From positions 1-64,000 of the forward strand of contig CAJQUW010003392.1 of the NCBI GenBank assembly GCA_907163375.1: a DNA stretch of 64,000 nucleotides, written 5' to 3'. Under the pieces are notes generated by a model. That model was given only the letters and a program-made list of their open reading frames with translations. It did not search any database and was not told where the DNA came from. Positions 1 to 10,283 of this stretch are shown here, piece by piece. Numbering within the stretch: position 1 is the stretch's first letter; each line of letters starts with the position of its first letter. The position numbers and the translations under genes were made by a program. The stretch is from Prostheceraeus crozeri. Lineage: Eukaryota; Platyhelminthes; Polycladida; Euryleptidae.

Positions 1-2170
1 TTCGTTCTCGGGTGGTGGTAGGACTCAGGCTTGTGTTTCGACTGCGGCTCCGGCAACGGTGGCGGGTGGTCGCTTCTCTTGGATGTCTGTAAAGAAGAAG
101 TAGTGAGTTATCATCTTACAAATCAATTTAGTCATTTATACATACAGATCATCTCGGACGCTTCCTCATAAATGGAAATTCGAGATCGGATCACGATGAT
201 CGAAGGTGAAGTCGTAGACACTCCACCCTTTCTTCACCCGAGATAGCATTTCTCCTCCCTCTTCCACGCTCGTACAAGAAGAGATTTCTGCTACTCCCCT
301 TCTAATAGGATGTGCAGACGACTGGAACGCACCCTTCGATCGCGATCCACCACTGCGCCGAACGGTGCAGCTTCGTGGTTCGTCTCGACAACCTTAGCCT
401 CTGCACACGGAGTCTCTCCACTTCCTCCTCAACCTTCGTATCTCCTTCTCCCTACTTTCCCTCTCTGCTAGTAAAGCCTCTTCTATGGCTTTCCCCTCGA
501 GAGTCTTGAGCCACTCCTGCTCCAACTCGCCATCCCGCTCGCTTAATCTCTCCTTCACCTTCTTCATATCTCCGGCCACGTTCTTAAGGTCCTCATACTT
601 TGCCTTGTATGAGAAGGCCTCCTCCTTCAACTTCTCCGCCTCTTTCTTTAATCTATCCCGTTCGGCCGATCACCGGCGGGCGCTTGACAAAATTGCGACA
701 TTGTGTTGCAATTCCACTCACAGTTACGGCTGTAGGGGTCTCGCGATCGAGGTCGACGTCCGTTGATAAGTTGCGACTGTAGCTCTCCCTCCTCCTCCTC
801 ACTATCGCTGCTGGTCAGCGAACTCTCGCTACTAAGCGAGGATACAGCGGCAATCGCTTCAATGGCGGATTGTAGCTCATGGCCTCAGTGGTGAAGAGTG
901 AACTCCGTTCTTGCTCGTTGGCAGATTGTAGCTCTAAAGAACGGAGCTCAGTGCGAAGAGTGAACTCCGTTCTTCTTCGCCTACTTCGCCTGTTTGACAC
1001 TCGCTGTGTTGTGAGTGTCAATCCTCCAGCCGCTCACTTAAGCGACTGACTTTGTGGACTCCGCAATAGTAGCGAGCGATCCCTATCTGTTTCTTGTTAG
1101 TACAAGCGTGCTTTTGAAGGCGTCAGCTCGGAATACCTTCCGCATTGACACAGTTTGAAACTGGTCTTCATATTATTGTATTTCGGCATTTCTGAAGCGA
1201 AAAACGGAAAACAATGATTTTTACACTTAGTGAGGAATGATAGATTTGAGTGTAGTGAGTGGCACTCGATCCCGTCGACAGCCCGAAGGCCTTGTACTGA
1301 TCACTAGGGAAGTGAGAGATCTTCCCCGATACCCGCTATTTACAGCTGAAGACATCATTGTCACTGCCCCGAAGTGGTAACAGCAACGCCGAGTCAAAGT
1401 TAGTGAACAGTAGCTGTGATCTAACCCCTCAAAGCTGCCTTAGACTTAGTTAAATTTGAAACATGATATCAGATTTGAACTTAGCATACTTGAAAACCTT
1501 GAGGAAACATCCCAAGTTATTGCTTTGATCAGCTTGATAGCAAGCCGTAGAGAGCTTGATTCACCAGCGTTTTGCAATGGAGATGTTTAGAGGCCACCCA
1601 TGACAAGATAGCTAAGACTCAACCGATTGGCGTTCAAAGTGCTACGTTGAGAGCTGTGTCAAATGCCCAACATGAGACATGAGTTGTCCCAGCGGTTACG
1701 GTCTAAATATGACACATTCCCTTGCCACACTTATCACTACGGCATCGTCCGCCGTCCCGAAGGAACACCCTGTCAGTGGAATATTACAGCAAAACTCTCC
1801 GTGTCTTGCTCGCTTTCAGTGAAAAGCCGCTTATACCATGAGAAGACTGGCTCAGACATCATTAAAAATGCTTTCATTGACTTCAGCAGGGTCGAAAACC
1901 CCAGAAAACCTCCAAAACTAGTGAATTTAAATTTTTCAACTTTTTAGCACTACTTATGAAATTTTATAAGTAGTCCATCACTTAGGGCAGGTCAATAGCG
2001 ACCGAACCTTTTTTGAATCAAGTCAAACGGACTTGTAGAAGCAAAGTTACGAGCCTTTAAAGTTTTGGAGTCTTTTATGGCCTGGAGACGAAGGCCATCT
2101 CCTGGCGAACCTCTAAGTCTGACGGCTTAGCTGATATCAGCAATGAAATTTTCTAAGTCGGTTTCTTACA
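1..2170. other. Unassigned stretch without a convincing gene
   Basis: The first 1 kb is more GC-rich than the rest of the window and has several short overlapping open frames on both strands, none of which I recognise. From about 1.05 to 2.17 kb I see no long frame, repeat array or motif. It could be an untranslated or decayed part of a retroelement or a host gene, but nothing in the sequence decides this. Confidence 0.4.
394..672 (-). CDS. Short coiled-coil reading frame, unrecognised
   Basis: The minus-strand frame is open from a stop near 672 down to a stop at 394, giving about 90 residues rich in Glu, Lys, Arg and Leu with a heptad-like pattern (for example KKEAEKLKEE and KAIEEALLAERESREKE). 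That composition predicts a charged coiled coil. No ATG lies at the upstream end, so if real it would be an internal exon or the relic of a larger protein such as a retroelement Gag. There is no clear splice acceptor, no homologue I recognise and no neighbouring coding context. It may be a chance frame in a GC-rich region. Confidence 0.2.
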
Positions 2171-2379
2171 GAAACTCGGAATTTGGAATGTCCGAAGCTA
2201 TCATCGGAGCTCAGAGAGACGACCTACCTCTGACAATCGTTCTCCTCTAAATGACAAGTCTCCGTCGGTTCCCAGCTTATATAGTGTGTGGCGATCAGCT
2301 GATGACGTAATACCCATCATCCAAACACTAAAAATCCCGTCTATCTCCGGTTCTAGTGCTCCGATTGAGCTGGAAATAC

Positions 2380-3900
2380 ACCATTTCCATGTAGAATTTG
2401 ACGCTGAATCCGAATCTGGCCTCCGTTTTCCCATCCGATGCTTCGTTTTGGCTCTACAGTAGGCAGCCATCGCAAAAATTCTAACTCTGTCGTTTTTCCG
2501 AAAAATGTTGAAAATTTTTCTCGCCGATGACTTGAAACTCTCCGATTGACATGAAACTCACCATACAGATAAGAATTTGACGCTGATTCCAAATCTGACC
2601 TCCGTTTACCCATTCCGAGCCTTCGTTTTGAAGCTACAGCCCAAAACGTCCCAAATTCTAACTCTGTCGTTTTTCGCCAATGTCCCAAAATCTTAAATGG
2701 CGTCTCACATCTAAACGAAGACAGATAGGAACCAGCCGATTCTTTCACTGAATTTGTCTCACTCTTAGCTTTCAAACGAGCTATGGCACGACAAAATCCG
2801 TCCACTGGAAGCCAAAATCGAAGCAAGCTGTCCAGAGGGGGGGGGAGGTCAGTGAAATTTCAGAATTTGATGAAAAATGTTTTGGTGACGGTCCCAGGTC
2901 GAAATTCCACACTTTGGAAAATTTTCAAAATTTTACCCATACAAAGTCACTCTGACACTTAGGATTTTTTCAGGTAAGCGAGCTCCGACCTAAAATCTTG
3001 TAACCGCTCTAACTTTTGAACGAAGACAGATAGGAACAAGCCGATTCTTTCACTGAACTTGTCTCACTCTTAGCTTTCAAACGAGCTATCGCACGACAAA
3101 ATCCATCCACTGGAAGCCAAAATCGAAGCAAGCTGTCCAGAGGGGGGGGACGTCAGCCGAAAATTTTTTCTCTCCGATTTCGCTGGAAACATCCTTCCTA
3201 ACCCAAAATTTCAAGTAGATTCCGAATCTGGCCTCCGTTTTCTCATCCGATGCTTCGTTTGGGCGCTACACACCAAAACGTCCCAAATTCTAACTCTGTC
3301 GTTTTTTCGAAAAATGTTGAAAATTTTTTCTCTCCGATTGACTTGAAACTCACCATACAGATAAAGAATTTCACGCTGATTCCAAATCTGAAATCCGTTT
3401 TCCAATCCGATGCTTCGTTTTGAAGCTACAGCCCAAAACGTCCCAAATTCTAACTCTGTCGTTTTTCGCCAATGTCCCAAAATCTTAATTGGCGTCTCAC
3501 ATCTAAACGAAGACAGATAGGAACAAGCCGATTCTTTCAGTGAATTTGTCTCACTCTTAGCTTTCAAACGAGCTATCGCACGACAAAATCCGTCCACTGG
3601 AAGCCAAAATCGAAGCAAGCTGTCCAGAGGGGGGGGGGAGGTCAGTGAAAATTTTTCTCTCCGATTGACTTGAAACTCACCATACCGATGCAGAATTTCA
3701 CGCTGAATCCGAATCTGGCCTCCGTTTTCTCATCCGATGCTTCGTTTGGGCGCTACACACCAAAACGTCCCTAATTCTAACTCTGTCGTTTTTCGAAAAA
3801 TGTTGAAAATTTTTTCTCACCGATTGCCTTGAAACTCACCCTACCGATGCAGAATTTCACGCTGAACACGAATCCGACCTCCGTTTTCTCATCCGACCAC
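2380..3900. repeat. Complex tandem repeat with about 820-bp period and G-tracts
   Basis: The block at about 2401-2845 recurs at about 3225-3642 with high similarity, and parts of it recur at about 3010-3160 and 3650-3900. Each large copy ends in CTGTCCAGAG followed by a run of 7-10 G. Phrases such as TTCTAACTCTGTCG and CGATGCTTCG also repeat inside the unit, so the array has a higher-order structure. Two minus-strand open frames (2353-2826, 3211-3618) share most of their peptide simply because the DNA is repeated. I treat them as repeat-borne rather than genes. Confidence 0.75.
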
Positions 3901-4057
3901 TCCTTCCACTCGAAACAACCCATTTTACAACCCAACATTCAGCACGAAAAACATCACACACTATAGCCTCAAGACTAGACCTGGCGGTCGCCCAAGTCCA
4001 CCACGACACTCAGACCCAAAGCACCACGGCGGCCGACCACGACACTCTGCCGTTCCA

Positions 4058-4125
4058 GAGGGGGGGAGGGGGAGGGGAGGGGGAGGGGGAGGGGGAGGGG
4101 GAGGGGGAGGGGGAGGGGGGGGGAG
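4058..4125 (+). repeat. (GGGGGA)n G-rich microsatellite
   Basis: About eleven consecutive runs of four to nine G are separated by single A residues. The plus strand could form stacked G-quadruplexes. The tract follows directly on the CCAGAG plus G-run motif that ends each unit of the repeat at 2.4-3.6 kb, so it probably grew from one of those G-runs. Confidence 0.9.
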
Positions 4126-4129
4126 TCAG

Positions 4130-4776
4130 CGATGGCGGCCATCTTGCGCTATCTGGTGTTTGTCACTTCCTTACTACTGACCAGGGACTTAGATTGATTA
4201 ACCATATGTCTTGCGAAAAGAATAATACTCCTAAGGAATTACACTTCACTTACTTATACTCCTAAACTTTGGGGTAGCCAACAATGTAATCCCTTTTAAC
4301 CTCTTGATTGTACTTTTTAAGTTGTACTTCAAACGTAGTGCTACTTATATGAAAGATGCACACATTTTGGACTGTTTACCTTCTAATGAAGTGACTGCTC
4401 GACCGACTTCATTCAAATTGATTTGAAAGTACTTAAAAAATATTCGCACAAGTGTTGATGCACAACTCATGGCACATGTTTATCATGTGACTCCAAAAAA
4501 GTGCAAAAGAAGTTTTTGAAGCAGTTTTTTTAACTTTTCTCCAAAAACCTGCAGGAAAAGTCTCTCAGGCATCCGCAGCATTCCAGGCATTATCCCCCGG
4601 TAGTTAAGGGGAATAATGTTTTTTGCGGAATTAAGTACTATCCATATCTGCCAATGTTAAGTGCTTAGTATAAGTGGAGACACTGTTTTGGATAGATGCT
4701 AATTATAGACTTATTCATGAACATTAGCATACTGACCCACAAACTCATCCATATTTATGTTCCTCCTTTATTTCAG
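4130..4776. other. Non-coding stretch upstream of a terminal exon
   Basis: No open frame of interest. One short palindrome (TTATCCCC / GGGGAATAA around 4590-4616) is present. If the downstream exon at 4777 is real, this is intron sequence that ends in a T-rich tract and CAG at 4774-4776. Confidence 0.4.
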
Positions 4777-5005
4777 GCAACCTCATGACGCTAAGCTACA
4801 GCATCGGTCTCACCATCGGAGCAGCTATTTCATACGGACTTTACGCTATTGTGGTTTAACATCGCGAATATTCAACAGCATTGAATCATCAACAGAACAT
4901 CTCAATTGTGGCCATAATATTGGATCAACAGTGAATTCTGATTGTGTATCCATCCGTACTGTGATGTAGTAGAGTTTGAATAATAAAGTTGAAGCTGATT
5001 TGTAA
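4777..5005 (+). CDS. Probable last exon of a multi-pass membrane transporter (ENT/SLC29-like C-terminus)
   Basis: A pyrimidine-rich tract ending in TTTCAG at 4776 precedes a frame that runs to a TAA at 4857-4859. It encodes about 26 residues containing LMTLSYSIGLTIGAAISYG and ending in LYAIVV. This is a small-residue-rich hydrophobic helix at the very C-terminus. The pattern LM...GL..GA..S....AIV resembles the last membrane helix of equilibrative nucleoside transporters (SLC29) as I remember them. That match is short and from memory. A 3' UTR with AATAAA at 4982-4987 follows, fitting a terminal exon. No upstream exon of such a gene is recognisable in the window, so earlier exons would have to lie left of it. 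Alternative: a chance hydrophobic frame. Confidence 0.45.
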
Positions 5006-5009
5006 AAGG

Positions 5010-6728
5010 ATATTTACATGTACAAGCAAGGAGCACTGAGGTCGCGACCTAAAAACATAGCTAAAACAATAGCAATAGCAAATTCATAGCAGCTGAAGTG
5101 AAATCTATTCAACAGTCATCATCACATGATATTTTACTTGTATAGGCATTTTCGCACACAATTAATTATCAACATGTTCATATCTTAAATTTGAGATATC
5201 TAGGACTCCGAAATAGCTACTTATGTACTTCATCATTGCCATTTTCATTAGGGTGCGAAGACGAAATGTAGAGCTTTATCCTACTTTAATAATTACAGTC
5301 ACATTAAGTACTGCAACTACATATGTAATTACAATTAAAGCCGTCTAATTTATAATTGAAGGTATATTTACCGTATTTTACTTGCAACATCATGCTGGAA
5401 GTATCTTGACTCTTAACTTACTCAGCAGCGATAAAATGCACATGCATGAACAAGAATGCATGAGTGATATTAATGAAGTCAAGAGTGAATTTTCAATATA
5501 AAGTATGCAAACTTCATGTTTTCATCTCCTGCCATCTCATCGTGAATATCACTATATAAGAAAAAAACAACTATGATGACACGAATATATGCACACATTT
5601 CGATAAATGAAAATATGATGTCTTTTATGCAAAACTGTTCCAACCTCATTGCAAATTAAAAAAAAAGTTAAAGCAGTAATAGCTTCAATTTTCTATCTGT
5701 CCATCAAGTTATTCCTATTCATTCCAAGTTTTGATGCATGTATATTTCACAATTGAATCATGTAGAGTTATTTTCTCCACTGTAGATTAAACCCGTCCTG
5801 ATACTTAAAATAAAGAATTTGAAACTACATTGCTTGCTTTGCTTTGCTTGTTTGTTTTGCAGGATTGAAATGGATTCAAACTTGAGCTTCAATTTCTAAT
5901 CTAGATTGAAATTCAATCTAGATACAATGTCAATCTGTGTTAAACGCTATTTCAATTGTCGTTCATGTTTCATGATGCGAAAAAGTTTGATTGGAAACAC
6001 AGATGTATTTCTATGAATGCTTGAACATTAACTGAAATTAAAAAGCTTTGATTTTGAAGGTATTCTACACTGTAATTCACTGGATACGAAAATTTCATGC
6101 AAATTGATGCGTACCAAATTCATGTACAATTTAAAACTGACAATTGATACGAGATATTCGCATATTTACAGAAATTTGGTGTATTTTGCATAACAACATT
6201 GACTTCGCTTCGTATGTCTTCCTATGTCTTTGACATGCAGCGATTGGCACACTGTGATTAGCTGACTAAAACCATCATGCCAAAATATATTTTGGTATCC
6301 ACCATTCGCATGCGTTTGGTAGTGAGCAGTTTACGGGGCATTCTTATCTCGGAGTACATGTTGTGACGGTATATTTGCACATTTACAGTTATTGAATATG
6401 AGTAGAACCAATTTTACCGTTTTATTGCTTCTTCACCTAAAAATTTTGGTAAAAGTCGTTATTTGTTTAAGTTGCTTATTTGTGTTTATTGTCAAGGAGA
6501 TCATTAGGCAACGTATTTTCTTGAATTCAACAGATGTTTTTTTTATTGTACAGCCAAGAAGGTGAACGTTTTCACGGTTGTAATCGTTTGTATTCATTTG
6601 TGTGTTGATTTTACATCTGATTTCTGTACATAGTGAACCACGAATACGATATAAATTACAATCAGTATAGCTCGTTTTGATTTTTGGCTGTAAAAGAAAC
6701 GAATAAAGTCGTTATAAATGTAGATATA
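5010..6728. other. AT-rich intergenic stretch, no feature seen
   Basis: No long frame, no repeat array and no recognisable mobile-element end. AATAAA-like hexamers occur (for example near 5809) but without an upstream coding frame. Confidence 0.5.
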
Positions 6729-7219
6729 AGTCCTAAGTCATAAGTCATAAATGTTTATTCTGAAATATACAGAAAAACGCAAAGCGATGGCCGCAAGGGC
6801 ACTTACAAGCAAGCGTTGATAACGTGTTACACATGCATACGCAAAGTTTAGCATCAATAAAAGATACATGAGATATATATTTACAAATACACCAAGTGAT
6901 CATGATGTTACATGCACATATGCCATCATAACTAATTATGTGAGACCTACATATTTACAAATTTTCAGAGTCATCATGATATACATCATATACCATATAC
7001 AAAATACGTGAGATCTATAGGGCCTATACAAAATTAATACACTTTAATGATCATGGTCACAATATATACAAATTCACTCGGATCAATGAGATTGAGACTC
7101 TTCTTGATCTTCATTATGATGAGAATCATCTTCAATATGTAATGTAGGAATGTATCTAAATAAAATTTACCTTCAGGTATAAAAAGCACTTGTCAAATAA
7201 TTTTATACGAAATCACATA

Positions 7220-7850
7220 TTAGCAGTCACAGTATGAGCAAAATTCACTTAGATCAATTGATTTGAGTCTGTTATTGAACATCATGAAGGTTGGAGCTTT
7301 CACTATTGAATCGTCTAATGAATTCCATATTTTGATAACGCGATAAGAAAAACAATCCACTGAGATAGTTCGAATTAACTTTAAAGACTGGCACAATCTG
7401 ACAGCTGTTACGTGATTGACCTCGAGTAATTTGAGATGAAAGGTAGGTGGTAAAGAAAGAGTTGAGCGACAAGTCGAAATGATTGTAGTACAGTTTATAC
7501 AAGAAGTACAAGTCAACAAAATGCTCCTATATTCTAGAGATTTTAATTTTAACAGTTGTAATCTGTGAGAGTAGCTGTCATACTTGATACCAGAGCGTTT
7601 ACAGACGATGCGGGTGAAGAATCTCTGAACACGTTCAATACGAAAAATGTCGCGTTTGAGGTACGGTGAAAGATTACACTTCCATATTCCAAGAGAGGGC
7701 GAACAAAGACAACAAAGGCTTTCATCAAGATACGAGAGTTGTGGCAAACGAAAGATTTTAGGATACAGTATGCTCTGGCATATGCGGTTGAGCTGATGCG
7801 CGCACAGTGATCACTAAATCTGAGATCTGATGAGATCAAAAGCCTACGTC
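7220..7850 (-). pseudogene. LINE reverse transcriptase C-terminal domain
   Basis: Two overlapping minus-strand frames (7549-7839 and 7220-7747) together encode the thumb and post-RT region: DHCARISSTAYARAYCILK, then CSPSLGIWKCNLSPYLKRDI and IERVQRFFTRIVC, KRSGIKYDSYSHRL. The (P)YLKRDI, IE-x-VQ-x-x-F and YxxRL spacing is typical of CR1/Jockey-clade LINEs. The frame change near 7700 is a small indel. The terminal stop is at 7220. Confidence 0.75.
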
Positions 7851-8472
7851 TTTCACAGTGACTGAATTTTTCAGGGATATGCTGTCGAGATGATAGTTAA
7901 CGGAAGGAGCATATCGATTTCCAGCAGTAAACAGCAAGCTTTTTTGCATAGAAATCTTCAGTTGCCACGTTTTACACCAATTATCAAATTTGAGAAGAGT
8001 GTGTTTTAGGTCTGAAGATACTTGTGAAGAGGAGTTATAACTTCTGGTTCACATAAATTTCAAGTCATCAGCATAAAGGCGGGCTGAAGTCGATCCAACA
8101 AGGCAGTCAAACACGTCATTGACATAAAGAAGGAACAATACAGGTCCAAGAACAGAGCCTTGGGGCACGCACTTGTAACAGCTACGCGTCCGAAGTGATG
8201 GTGTTGATTATGACTTTCTGAGTTCGATTACATAGATAATTATTAATCCATTGGAGAAATTGACCATTGAAACCATAGCTTGAGAGTTTATGGAGAAGCT
8301 TAGGTATTGATACTGTGTCGAAGCCCTTGGAGAAATCAATGTACACGCAATCGAAGCGATTATGGAGACTTAATGCAGAACACATTTCGAATATCGAACT
8401 GAGCATGTGTGTAACTGTTGAACGTCGCGGAAGGAAGCCGTGCTGTTCCATGGATAAAAGCTTATGGCTCAT
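7850..8472 (-). pseudogene. LINE reverse transcriptase palm (YADD), frame-broken
   Basis: The upper part (8182-8472) encodes QHGFLPRRSTVTHML and VYIDFSKGFDTVS, which is RT motif A with its catalytic Asp. About 8060-8180 continues in another frame with VPQGSVLGPVLFLLYVNDV and RLYADDLKF (motifs B and C, intact YADD), then a stop codon right after the YADD block. All core catalytic residues can be seen, but frameshifts and the stop make the gene inactive. Confidence 0.8.
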
Positions 8473-8491
8473 TGTATAGGAATATATTTCA

Positions 8492-9301
8492 TCAGAAAAT
8501 TACCCTTTCCGTGACCTTACAACAGCCACAGGTAAGTGAGATCGGCGCGATAGCTATTGGGGGAAGAGGAGGACCTTTGTTCTTAAAGACTGGACAGACT
8601 AGAGCTTTTTTCCAAGTAGATGGTAATTTGCCGGTTGACATGGATAGATCAAAAATGCAACTTAATGGGAATGCGAGAGTACTAGCAAGACGTCGAAGAA
8701 TAAGTAGAGGGATATCATCAGGAGTTTGTGATAATTTAGGCGGCAACCGTTCTAGAGCTCTTTCAACAATTTCCGGAGTAAAAGGATATGAAATCAGAGA
8801 TATTCCAGGATTCACTCGTTTATGGAAGGGAGGTAAGGCACCATCGTCTGATGTGAAAACGGATGCTAAGTAAGCATTTAATAAGTTTGCTTTATCGAGG
8901 GTGTCAAAAATTATACTGTCATTTTCATTGAAGATGGGTGGAATTGCGCGACTACTTTTCGTTCGGCGCTTAGCATAGGCGTAAAATTTACGAATATCTC
9001 CACTCTGAGTTAGCTTTTCCTCTCTAAACATCGCTATTTGTTCTACTGCGTGATCATATTCTTGTGCAACTTCTTTATATTTTGCGGAATTTTTCTTACT
9101 CGTATAATATTTTTCCTTCTTAGCAAGGAGTTTTCGTAGAATTTTCGGAACTCTTGAACGATACTTTTTTTCGGCAATTACAGGGACATATTGTGCAATA
9201 CAGCTTTGTATAGTCAAAATAAAGAAATCACACGCAGTTTCAACATCTACAGAACCATTCATGATAGGTGACCAGTTTATGCTGCTAAGGTACGTGGGCA
9301 T
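8492..9301 (-). pseudogene. LINE linker and N-terminal reverse transcriptase region
   Basis: An open frame of 269 residues. The first part is a basic linker (AKKEKYYTSKKNSAKYKEV), followed by the fingers-region signature of LINE reverse transcriptases: a segment ending TPDDIPLLILRRLA, then FDLSMSTGKLPSTWKKALVCPVFKNKG. TWK-x-A-x-V-x-P-x-x-K-x-G is the classic RT block around motifs 0-1. The frame closes at its 3' end and RT continues in another frame at 8472, so at least one indel lies near 8480. Confidence 0.75.
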
Positions 9302-9309
9302 GCCATTGA

Positions 9310-9716
9310 AGTCTGCTGTAGTCGTAAAAACTACGAGTGGATTTCGGCCCCCCCGGTAGGACTAAGAGTGCTCGGTAACAGGATAGAGAATTCAACAGAC
9401 AAGTGATCGCAAGAAGAGTGAAAGGAAGGGGAAACAATGATTTTAGAGACAACATTTGGACAATTTGTGAGCACGAGATCTAGGATGGCGTTTCCTCGAG
9501 TTGGAGTTTCAACCAGTTGTATAAGATTATTCTGGGAAATACCGTTTAAGAACGTCTCATGAGCAGCATCACCTCGGTTTATGGGAATGGACCAATCTAT
9601 ATGTGGTAGGTTTAGATCTCCACATAAGAATGTAGGTTTGTTTGGGTTAATCCACAGATCTAGTAGATCAATTAAGGAATTGGCAGTGTCTGAGGAGACA
9701 CTGCAAAACTATCTAT
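9310..9716 (-). pseudogene. LINE endonuclease C-terminal half (remnant)
   Basis: The minus-strand frame reads FLCGDLNLPHIDW, then LVETPTRGNAILDLVLTN, then SSCDHLSVEF. These are the GDLN/GDFN, ILDL and SDH-type motifs of LINE apurinic-like endonucleases (exonuclease-endonuclease-phosphatase fold), including the catalytic Asp-His pair near the end. The N-terminal half of the domain is missing. A break near 9340-9300 separates it from the RT linker frame. Confidence 0.75.
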
Positions 9717-9875
9717 TTGCAAAACTGATAGTGGAGACAATTTAGCTGAATAAAAAATGAAGGAATCTCATTAAAAGATGTCTATATAAAGGGGTTTGCT
9801 TATGGTTTGTCAATTGGACAAGCATCACGAATAGCTTAACTTCTAATTGCTAGAAAGCAATTTTCGACTGGATGT

Positions 9876-9965
9876 CATCATCATCATCAAGTGCCTTCCC
9901 CTATCCGCAGGTTGGCAACCATTTGCCTCCAATTCACTCGATCTTCAGCTTTTCTCTTTGCTTCT
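9876..9965 (-). mobile_element. 3' tip of an RTE-clade LINE with (ATG)n tail
   Basis: The minus strand encodes DRVNWRQMVANLRIGEGT and a stop, immediately followed by TGATGATGATGATG. A short C-terminus of the W-x-x-x-VANL-x-x-G-x-GT type followed by an ATG-type microsatellite is what I know of RTE-family LINEs. Only the last 30 codons or so remain, so it is an extremely 5'-truncated insertion. Confidence 0.55.
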
Positions 9966-10283
9966 CCTAAATTCTTACTATTGGTTGATGCATCATGGTT
10001 ATCCTGACGGGCAAAATAGCACAGACGGGCCTCAAGAACCATCTGCGCTGCAGTACAAGAGCCAAAACTGGGATTGCCAGCCTGCCTCCCGTTATTCTTC
10101 AGCCATCATTGACCCTACGGTTCGGCTCTTCCGCCAGATGCAGATACGTAGTGTTGCTGCTGCCCAACGCTAGAACTAGGTTTACTCCATAGAATAATAC
10201 ACTAGAATGGAAGTTTGATATCTTGCCTATGTACAGCATAGAAGTAGATAATAGCACACTAAGAATGGAAGTTTGATATCTTG

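Larger units (their letters stand above)
6729..9716 (-). mobile_element. 5'-truncated non-LTR retrotransposon (CR1/Jockey-like LINE), decayed
   Basis: Read on the minus strand this contains, in order, the C-terminal part of an AP-type endonuclease, a linker, reverse transcriptase and a C-terminal domain, then about 490 bp of 3' UTR ending near 6729 with repeated TATGACTTATGACTTA-like sequence. The endonuclease starts in mid-domain near 9716, so the copy is 5'-truncated, as is usual for target-primed insertion. Multiple frame changes and stops divide the coding region. Plus-strand open frames over it are antisense shadows. Confidence 0.85.

Noticed and set aside
8418-8873. 151-codon plus-strand open frame
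   Set aside because: Antisense to the LINE reverse transcriptase region; the minus strand carries the recognisable RT motifs.
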